DNA of 64,000 nt from JAGWAJ01 sp965215155 (GTDB lineage: Bacteria; Acidobacteriota; Vicinamibacteria; Vicinamibacterales; UBA8438): assembly GCA_965215155.1 (NCBI GenBank), contig CBDCCY010000001.1, forward strand, positions 434,001 to 498,000. Reading direction: 5' to 3'. Under the pieces are notes generated by a model, which saw only the letters and a list, made by a program, of their open reading frames with translations, searched no databases and was not told where the DNA came from. Every line of letters begins with the position of its first letter. Positions within the stretch are counted from its first letter, which is position 1. Positions 57,764 to 64,000 of this stretch are shown in pieces. Position numbers and translations under genes: made by a program.

Positions 57764-60166
57764 TCAGAAGCGGAAGAGGCGATTGAACTTGACGACGAAG
57801 GCCCGGTTCCGGAGGCCCGGGAAGCGGCGCGCCGTCGTGTCGCGGTCCTCGTTGTAGACGACGAACAGCTCGCTTCCCGGCTGGTATTCCCAGCGGAAGC
57901 GGACGTTGGCCGACACCCCGTCGAGGCTCGAGTTGTACTGCAGGAGGGCGCTCGTGAACATCAGCGGCGTCATCGTGTAGGTCACGCGGGTGCCGACGAG
58001 ATTGGTGGTGAACGCTCCTTCCGCGAGGTCGATCCAGTTGATCGACCACATCGGCTCCACGGAGAGCTGATTGGTGACGCTGGCCCGGCCCCGGGTGATC
58101 GTCAGCCCTGTCTTGTGCCCGCTGTAGAACGTCCCGTGCTCGGCGAGGACGTTCGCCGACCAGGGCCGTTGCTGCCCGAAGTCGTAGCTGGCGTTGACCG
58201 TGGCGAAGTCGTAGCCGCCGACCGGCAGCGTCACCTCCCGCGAGATTGGGAACGCCCGGGGCAGGAACTCGTACGACCGCAGGCCGCCGACCGTGAACAC
58301 GTCGCTGTTGTCGAGCTCGATGGCGAACGACGCGAGCGTCTCGCGCGTCTCGACCTGCCCGGCCAGGTTCTCGACGTAGGCGAACGAGCCGGTCCCGACG
58401 AAGCGGCGCACCCAGTCGATCGCCCGGGGCCGCGGGCTGAACCGGAACTCCGCGAAGCTGCGGCGCATGTCGCGGCGCCGAACGAAACCGACCTCGGGGT
58501 TGAAGGCGTCGCCCACGAGCAGGTGCTCGAGCTGCACGCCGTAGCGGTCGCCCGCGTAGTCGAGGTGCCCCCGGTAGCTCGTCTCGTTGCCGGTCCGCCC
58601 CTCGCTGCGTGTCTGCGCCCAGTGCGTGTTGATGGTCAGGTCGTCGAAGAAGCCGAAGGCGCCGTCGACGCCGTAGGCCGTGTTCTGGCCGCGGCCGTCG
58701 ATGCTGACCGAGCGCCCCGTGAACATGGCGCCGACGCTGCTGCGCCGCAGGAGGTCGCGCCGCGCGCGCAGCACGGTGAAGCTGGTGGCGCGGGCGCCCG
58801 CGTCCCCGCCCGGTCCGTCCAGGGCCTGCGGAGCGTCGCCGGCCCGGATGTTCAGCGCGCCGAACGTGAACGCGCCGGCGCGCCCGGTCACCCGGCCGCC
58901 GGCCCGCAGCGGCACCGACCGGAAGTCCTGGGTCAGGCCGATGCGGCGGCTGTAGAACAGGACCGGCGTGTCGCTGATGCCGGCGAAGCGCCCGGCGGTG
59001 GCGACGCCGCCGAAGCCGAAGATGCCCTGGTTCTCGAGGAAGAACTCGCGCTTCTCGGGGAAGAACAGGTTGAAGCGCGTCAGGTTGATCTGCTGCTCGT
59101 CCACCTCCACCTGCGCGAAGTCGGGGTTGACGGTGAAGTCGGCGATCACGCCCTGCGTCACGCCGAGCTTGACGTCGAGCCCGCCCGCGGCCCCGAGCTC
59201 GTTCGCGAACGGCTCCGCGGTCACGGTGCTGGTCGTCAGGTCGCCGATGACGTAGGGCTTGGCCTCGAAGAGCCGCGATGCGGGCGGCGCGTCGATCCCG
59301 ACCAGCGTCGCGGCGAGCGACGCCCGGAAGTGGCCGCGCAGGCCCTGGGCCGCCGTCAGCGGCGTCAGGTAGGACGACTCGTTCCGCCAGCGGTTGACCC
59401 GCCGGGCCTGCACGCCCCACACCTGCGGGCCGGCGCCGCGGTACCGCAGCGACTTGAAGGGCAGGGCCGCCTCCACCGTCCAGCCGCCCTCGAAGCGGCC
59501 GACCGCGACGTCCCACACGGGGTTCCAGTCGATGCTGATCTGCTGCTCGTTCGTCACCTGCGCGTCGATCCGTCCGCCGACCGCCGACACCTCGAACAGG
59601 ACGGCGTTGCGCCGGTCGTAGAAGGTGTCGAACGACCAGGCGAAGTTGTCGTCGCGGACGATGCGCGTGTTGTCGCGCCGCATCTCGCTGGCCATGACGA
59701 GGTCGGGCCGGCTTTCCCAGCACCGGGCGACCACGTAGACGTTGTCGCGGTCGAAGAGAATCCAGAGCTCGGTCTTCTCCGAGGCGGGCGCGCCCTCCAC
59801 CGGGTCGTTCTGGACGAAGTCGGACATCGCCGGCACCCGCGCGAACACCGGCTCGTCGAGCCGTCCGTCGATGCGCAGCGGCTCGTCGACGCGCACGGCG
59901 CGGGCGGTGACGCCGCCATCGGCGCCGCGGTTGATTACCGCGGGTGGGACGGGCGGCGGCGGGCCGAGGATGCGCGCCGGCGGATCCTGCGCCGCGCCCC
60001 GGCCTCCCGCGGCACCGGGCGCCGCCACTACGGCCAGCAGGGCCAGCGCCACCAGCGCGCGGGAGGCGCTCGGTGCGGCGCGCCGCGCCGTCACTCGGAG
60101 GCGGCTGCCACGGTCCGGGGCGGCGGCCTCCAAGCCCGCACTTCGCGCCGCACGGCGCGCCGTCAC
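57764..60166 (-). CDS. DUF5916 outer-membrane-like protein with CBM9-like domain
   Basis: About 800 residues from GTG 60166 (GTGA overlap with the ATPase upstream). GTG 60094 would give a better signal peptide (SRALVALALLAVVAAPGAAG). The N-terminal third is a CBM9-like sandwich (RIDGRLDEPVFARVPAMSDF, AWSFDTFYDRRNAVLFEV). The rest is DUF5916 with KREFFLENQGIFGFG and many beta strands, ending in Phe (RLFRF), as in outer-membrane barrels. Family function unknown, possibly surface glycan handling. Confidence 0.87.
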   Translation of the reverse strand: MTARRAARSAGLEAAAPDRGSRLRVTARRAAPSASRALVALALLAVVAAPGAAGGRGAAQDPPARILGPPPPVPPAVINRGADGGVTARAVRVDEPLRIDGRLDEPVFARVPAMSDFVQNDPVEGAPASEKTELWILFDRDNVYVVARCWESRPDLVMASEMRRDNTRIVRDDNFAWSFDTFYDRRNAVLFEVSAVGGRIDAQVTNEQQISIDWNPVWDVAVGRFEGGWTVEAALPFKSLRYRGAGPQVWGVQARRVNRWRNESSYLTPLTAAQGLRGHFRASLAATLVGIDAPPASRLFEAKPYVIGDLTTSTVTAEPFANELGAAGGLDVKLGVTQGVIADFTVNPDFAQVEVDEQQINLTRFNLFFPEKREFFLENQGIFGFGGVATAGRFAGISDTPVLFYSRRIGLTQDFRSVPLRAGGRVTGRAGAFTFGALNIRAGDAPQALDGPGGDAGARATSFTVLRARRDLLRRSSVGAMFTGRSVSIDGRGQNTAYGVDGAFGFFDDLTINTHWAQTRSEGRTGNETSYRGHLDYAGDRYGVQLEHLLVGDAFNPEVGFVRRRDMRRSFAEFRFSPRPRAIDWVRRFVGTGSFAYVENLAGQVETRETLASFAIELDNSDVFTVGGLRSYEFLPRAFPISREVTLPVGGYDFATVNASYDFGQQRPWSANVLAEHGTFYSGHKTGLTITRGRASVTNQLSVEPMWSINWIDLAEGAFTTNLVGTRVTYTMTPLMFTSALLQYNSSLDGVSANVRFRWEYQPGSELFVVYNEDRDTTARRFPGLRNRAFVVKFNRLFRF

Positions 60167-61569
60167 CGGGAGGGCTCCTGGCGGCGTTGCAGGCTGGCCA
60201 GGCTCAGGGCGGCGATCTCCCCGAACTCGTCACCGAAGAAGCCTTCGGGCGCATCGCGGATGTTCCCGAAACGGTCGAGCTCGAGTTGCGTCAGGGTGGA
60301 GTGGCCGTCGGTCGCCGTGCAATGAAACAGCGCTACGTCGTCCTCCGCCACCGTCTTGTCGGCCAGCCGGCGCTGGAGACGGCGCAGCAGCCGCTGGCTG
60401 TGGCTCTCCAGCAGGATCTGCACGCCGCGTTTCTCGCAGGCATCGACCAGCACGTCCGCCAGCCCGGACCGCGCCATCGGATGCAGTCCCAGCTCCGGCT
60501 GCTCGAGGATGACCGTCGAGCCGGCGGGCGCCCGGAAGCACAGGGCGAGGAGGGGGAGCACCTGGGCCAGCCCGGCCCCGGCGTCCGTGGCGAGCACCTC
60601 GGGCGAGTCCGCGGACTTGGCCACGCGCACCTCGAACACCTGGCTGTCCTCGGGCAGCGACGCGAGCCGGAAGTGGTAGGCGAGCTCCAGGTCCCGCAGC
60701 CACTGCGCGACGTACTCCTCCAGCGTCAGGCGCCGGCCGGTCCGGCCGCGCCCGACCGTCTCGCCCCGCTCCCGCGACGCCAGCAGCGCGTCCACCGCCG
60801 CCTCGCCCGCCCGCCCCACGTCGGCCGGCTGCTCTCCGGCCCACTGGTAGCGACGCCGCAGCGCGGCCCGCCAGGGGCCGAGGTAGTGGAGGTGCTGCAG
60901 CCGCTCCTCGAAGGCCGACTCGAGCCCGGTCAGGAACCCGGCGTTCTGGTAGTGCAGCCGGGCGTGTCCCGGGAACCCGTAGCACTTGTTGGGCGCCGGC
61001 AGCGGCCACTTGCTGCGCCCCATGCGGCTGACGAACTGGAACTCCGAGCCCTCGACGAGCAGGTCGTACTCGCCGCGGGCGTTCCGGCGCCGCATGCCGA
61101 ACGAGGTGCGGCCCACCCGGTGGCTCATCTCCTGCAGGATTGTCCGCCGCACGGCGGCCCGGCGCCCCCCCGCCTCGCTCCGGAAGCCGGAGGCCGGCGA
61201 CTGGCGGGCCACCACCGTGAACCCGAGATGCCTGTCCTCGGCGAGGGGCCGGCCGCCGTCGTCCGGGTTGGCGAGCCGGAGCGGCGTCGGCACGTGCCAG
61301 TCGAGGGCGATCGACAGGCGGGAGTCCTCCCGGTGCCGGTGGACGACGCTGCGGAAATCGCCCAGGTCGGCCGCCGTCCCGCCGTCCCCGAAGTCGAACA
61401 CGATCCCCCGGTTGGGCGATTCTGCGGTCTGCTTCAGCAGCAACGGTGCCTGGAGCAGGTTCGTCTTCCCGGCGCCGTGCGGTCCGAAGAAGGCGGTCAG
61501 CGGCTTGAGGGCGACGTCGCCGGTGTCGGCCCAGGTCTTGAACGCCTTGAGTCGCAGACGAGTCAGCAT
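60163..61569 (-). CDS. AAA ATPase with DUF3696-type C-terminus
   Basis: 468 residues. Walker A GPHGAGKTNLL near residue 30 in MLTRLRLKAFKTWADTG context; signature-like TDAGAGLAQVLPLLAL; Walker B STVILEQPELGLHP; and LLESHSQRLLRRLQRR. The C-terminus FGNIRDAPEGFFGDEFGEI is the DUF3696 pattern. SMC/RecF-like AAA proteins of this kind occur in restriction- or defence-type loci and in standalone form; activity unknown. 111 nt downstream of the second AAA gene. Confidence 0.85.
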   Translation of the reverse strand: MLTRLRLKAFKTWADTGDVALKPLTAFFGPHGAGKTNLLQAPLLLKQTAESPNRGIVFDFGDGGTAADLGDFRSVVHRHREDSRLSIALDWHVPTPLRLANPDDGGRPLAEDRHLGFTVVARQSPASGFRSEAGGRRAAVRRTILQEMSHRVGRTSFGMRRRNARGEYDLLVEGSEFQFVSRMGRSKWPLPAPNKCYGFPGHARLHYQNAGFLTGLESAFEERLQHLHYLGPWRAALRRRYQWAGEQPADVGRAGEAAVDALLASRERGETVGRGRTGRRLTLEEYVAQWLRDLELAYHFRLASLPEDSQVFEVRVAKSADSPEVLATDAGAGLAQVLPLLALCFRAPAGSTVILEQPELGLHPMARSGLADVLVDACEKRGVQILLESHSQRLLRRLQRRLADKTVAEDDVALFHCTATDGHSTLTQLELDRFGNIRDAPEGFFGDEFGEIAALSLASLQRRQEPSR

Positions 61570-61680
61570 CGGGGATTCGGCTCGCGCGCGGAGCGCCGGC
61601 CTGCCTGCACGGTCCGCCGGGGCGGCGACAGGGGACGCGGCGCTGCGCCGTTCGCATTGTAGGTGACCGCGCGGCCGCGA

Positions 61681-63246
61681 TCACTGCACGTGCTTCCGCC
61701 AGGTGCCGATCGCGTCCTCGAGCGCGGTGCGGAAGACCATGAGGTCGCGGCGTCCGCCGTGGGCCTCCAGCTTGCCGACGACGCGCGCCACCTGCTGCTC
61801 GGTGCGGTTGAGCTCGTCGGCGACGGCGGCGAGCGCGGCCCTCGAGCCGGGGCGCTGCCGCGGAGCGCCGTCGAGCAGGTCCTCGAGGTTGCGCATCAGG
61901 GCCCGCAATTCGTCCGCGGCGAGCCCGAAGGCGCTGGCGTAGGAGGGCGTGTCTCGCGAGAGCATCTGCCACACCCAGACCTCGGGCGGCCCGTCGCCCG
62001 GCAGGAACAGGGGGCGGATGCGGCGCCCGAACTCCTCCGCGACGCCGGCGAGGCGCGGCTCCACGTCGCGGGAGCTCCCGTCGAGCACGAACACGAACTC
62101 GCTCAGCTTGCCGCACTGCCCGAGCGTGCGAACCTGGGCGGGCAGGTCGCCGGGGCCTGCGTTGCGGCCGATGTCGAAGTCGTCGGGGCGCAGCCCCAGC
62201 CGGGCGCCCAGGGCGTCGAGCACGCCCAGGATCAGCCCCTCGGCGACGTCGTCCTGGCACAGGATGGACAGGCGGTCGATCGACTGCCCGTAGAGCGACC
62301 GCTGCACGACGTCGCGATAGGCGGGCAGGCGGCGGACGTCGCCGGGCCAGCGCTCGCGGTCGAGCACGATGCGGGCGTCCGGCGGCACGCTGTTCAGCAC
62401 GACGGCGCTGTGCGACGCCACGATGACCTGCAGGCGCCGGCGGAGCGCGAGACGCTGCAGCTCCAGCATCACCTGCTGCTGGGTGTGCGGATGGAGGCCG
62501 GTCTCCACCTCGTCGATGAGGACGAGCGCGTCCTCGAGCTCCGAGAGGTCCTTCGACATGCGGAGGATCGTGCGCTCTCCGGACGACATGTGGAACTCGG
62601 AGTAGCTGACGTCGCCCGGCCCGTCGACGGCCGCGAACAGCAGGTCGCGGGTGCGCATGCGGAAGAGCGACAACCGCCGGTAGCGGAGCGGCAGGATGCG
62701 GTGGGCGAAGATGAGGAGCTCCGGAGAAAGGTCGGTCACCTCCGCCGCTGTCCCGGCAGGGTTGGCCCGCCGTTCGGCCCTCGGGTAGGCATGACCCGAG
62801 AAGCGCCGGAGGTAGAGAGGCCGCTGCGGCTGCCGGCCGCCCCGCCTTCCCATGAAGCTGCGCGTCCAGGACTTGTTGCGGCGCCACAGCATGGACAGGC
62901 GCTCGGCGTCGTGCAGGTAGTAGAACTCGAGCTCCGTGGGGTCGACCGCGTCGGCGAGGGCCGTCGATTCCCCGCCGGCGAAGTGCGGGAAGAGCGTCGC
63001 CGGCGCGAATTCCCACGGTCCCCGGCCCGGGACCCGGTAGGCGCAGGCGCACGCGAAGAGGACGGTCGACTTGCCGCACCCGTTCGGACCCGCGAGCACG
63101 GAAACCGGGTAGTCGAAGGTGATGCGGAGGTCGCGGATGCCGCGCAGGTTCCGAATCCGAACGTCGTACAGCCCGAATCGGCGCTCCACGCCGCTCGCCC
63201 GCAGCGATCGCCAGACGTCCCGCAGCTCCCGGTTGACGAGCGACAT
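61681..63246 (-). CDS. AAA ATPase with TOPRIM/DUF4435-like C-terminal region
   Basis: 521 residues from ATG 63246 (a GTG at 63288 is also possible). Residues about 20-330 form a RecF/OLD-like ATPase: Walker A LAGPNGCGKSTVLF, signature FHMSSGERTILRM, Walker B ALVLIDEVETGLHPHTQQQ, and VIVASHSAVVLNS. A C-terminal region begins near SILCQDDVAEGLILGVLDAL and contains EFVFVLDGSSRD, a spacing like the acidic residues of TOPRIM/DUF4435 nucleases, though the first motif has Gln-Asp-Asp instead of Glu. With the adjacent DUF3696 ATPase it may form a two-gene module. Confidence 0.75.
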   Translation of the reverse strand: MSLVNRELRDVWRSLRASGVERRFGLYDVRIRNLRGIRDLRITFDYPVSVLAGPNGCGKSTVLFACACAYRVPGRGPWEFAPATLFPHFAGGESTALADAVDPTELEFYYLHDAERLSMLWRRNKSWTRSFMGRRGGRQPQRPLYLRRFSGHAYPRAERRANPAGTAAEVTDLSPELLIFAHRILPLRYRRLSLFRMRTRDLLFAAVDGPGDVSYSEFHMSSGERTILRMSKDLSELEDALVLIDEVETGLHPHTQQQVMLELQRLALRRRLQVIVASHSAVVLNSVPPDARIVLDRERWPGDVRRLPAYRDVVQRSLYGQSIDRLSILCQDDVAEGLILGVLDALGARLGLRPDDFDIGRNAGPGDLPAQVRTLGQCGKLSEFVFVLDGSSRDVEPRLAGVAEEFGRRIRPLFLPGDGPPEVWVWQMLSRDTPSYASAFGLAADELRALMRNLEDLLDGAPRQRPGSRAALAAVADELNRTEQQVARVVGKLEAHGGRRDLMVFRTALEDAIGTWRKHVQ

Positions 63247-63436
63247 GCCGATCGTCCTCGCACGGCGCGACCGTGCAAACCGTATCACGGCGCAACGCGC
63301 CCCATGCGTGCTGTAGCACGTCTCGTACCACTTGCCGGTGAGGGTCGGGAGCCGGGGAGGCGGGCGAGGAGAAAGCGCCCCGGGGCGGGCCGGCTACCCC
63401 GGGGCGCGACAAGCCGCTGGCGCCCGGCGGACGCGT

Positions 63437-63517
63437 GCTAGCGCGCCCTGACGGGCGCGTTGGGAGTCTGCGCTGGCACGAACCGCTCCATGGCACGTTC
63501 TGCGCGCAGACTCCTAG
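63437..63517 (+). repeat. Palindromic element R6
   Basis: gctag, hairpin gcgcgccctgacgggcgcg, gttgggagtctgcgctggcacg and final arm gcgcagactcctag, matching the second half of R3 nearly base for base. Lies downstream of the truncated hydrolase gene and provides its TAG stop. Confidence 0.85.
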
Positions 63518-64000
63518 CCGTCGCTCAGCTCGTCGTAGGCCACGCCGAGCACGCCGGAGAGGCTGAGCAGCGCGAACGGCGAGATGTAATCGTCGAAGCC
63601 GTCGAGCGACTCGGTGGCCGTGATCTCGTCGCGGGAGCGGCCGGCCTGCATCTCGCGGCGCGTCAGCTCGAGGGCGGCGCTGAAGTAGTCGGCGAGGTGG
63701 GTGAGGTCCGCCTGTGTCCCGGTCACCCCGGCGGCGGGGCTCCCGTGCCCGAAGACGTAGATGGTGTCGGCATCGTGCGCGGCCACGACCTGCTGCAACG
63801 TGGTGATCCAGTTCGCAATCCGGGCTCCCGAGGACCGGTCCACGAAGGGATGCAGCCGGTTGAACATCAGGTCGCCCATGTGGACGACGTTGGCCTGCTC
63901 GAACGTCAACACCGCGTCGCCGCTGGTGTGTCCGGCGCCGTGGTGGCGCGCCACGATCGTCTCGTCCCCGACGGTCGTCTCCCATGTGTCGCTGAAGGTC
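63514..64000 (-). CDS. Metallo-beta-lactamase-fold hydrolase, 5' end outside window
   Basis: Partial: about 162 C-terminal residues, the frame being open to the window edge. VARHHGAGHTSGDAVLTFEQANVVHMGDLMFN holds the third His and the Asp metal ligands of the fold (read in parts: HHGAGHTSGD and HMGDLMF). The HxHxDH motif would be outside. The stop TAG belongs to repeat R6. Quorum-quenching, glyoxalase or arylsulfatase-type activity cannot be told apart. Confidence 0.75.
   Translation of the reverse strand, partial: TFSDTWETTVGDETIVARHHGAGHTSGDAVLTFEQANVVHMGDLMFNRLHPFVDRSSGARIANWITTLQQVVAAHDADTIYVFGHGSPAAGVTGTQADLTHLADYFSAALELTRREMQAGRSRDEITATESLDGFDDYISPFALLSLSGVLGVAYDELSDG

Noticed and set aside
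1..64000. tRNA, rRNA or riboswitch genes
   Set aside because: No cloverleaf, rRNA core sequence or known riboswitch motif was recognised by eye on either strand; a covariance-model scan would be needed to exclude small ones.

Overview
The window is uniformly GC-rich DNA (clearly high GC by eye, not counted) with tightly packed genes, many ATGA/GTGA start-stop overlaps and frequent GTG or TTG starts. The gene content points to an Acidobacteriota lineage, most likely Vicinamibacteria-like: a long MacB/FtsX permease without its own ATPase (ADOP type), and DUF5916, DUF4159, DUF6152, DUF2911 and DUF2934 proteins beside PQQ and c-type cytochrome genes. The phylum call is inference from these families, not from a marker gene.

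Layout. 0.1-1.5 kb: a lipoprotein. 1.6-9.6 kb (minus): a surface-polysaccharide operon, transcribed glpD-like dehydrogenase, glycosyltransferase, flippase, epimerase, rfbA, RmlC-like cupin, rfbB. 9.8-11.8 kb and 18.4-20.4 kb: two almost identical group II introns with reverse transcriptase. Between them lie the ADOP permease, a small exported protein and a pdhA-pdhB-pdhC set lacking lpd. 20.4-30.9 kb: M28 peptidase, LVIVD/Ig-like protein, MFS transporter, DUF2911 lipoprotein, amidase, and a three-gene exported cluster that includes a cytochrome c fusion. 30.9-32.5 kb: decayed and small genes, including a quinoprotein remnant. 32.7-38.8 kb: an adhesin-like DUF4097 protein, a membrane MutS-family ATPase, an NCS2 permease with a long tail, and an MFS transporter. 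38.8-51.5 kb: a glycogen island (glgX, malQ, GAF-glgP fusion, sugar nucleotidyltransferase, DUF2934 protein, glgB, glgA). 51.6-54.7 kb: a PTP-like phosphatase and a quinoprotein/dihaem cytochrome pair. 54.8-64 kb: a small membrane protein, DUF4159, CoA-transferase, DUF5916, two AAA ATPases and a truncated metallo-beta-lactamase-fold gene.

Two kinds of repetitive DNA stand out. At least eight copies or fragments of a palindromic element (arms ggagtctgcgc / gcgcagactcc) sit in gaps, and several supply the TAG stop codon of a neighbouring gene. The two introns each sit directly after an ATG/GTG that follows a TATAAT-like box by exactly 6 nt, as though they had landed on leaderless start sites. 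No tRNA, rRNA or CRISPR array was seen.

Functionally the glycogen genes form a near-complete synthesis, branching, debranching and phosphorolysis set (glgC not in the window). The polysaccharide operon makes and exports a dTDP-sugar-containing glycan. The exported cytochrome and quinoprotein genes suggest periplasmic oxidation of small organics.
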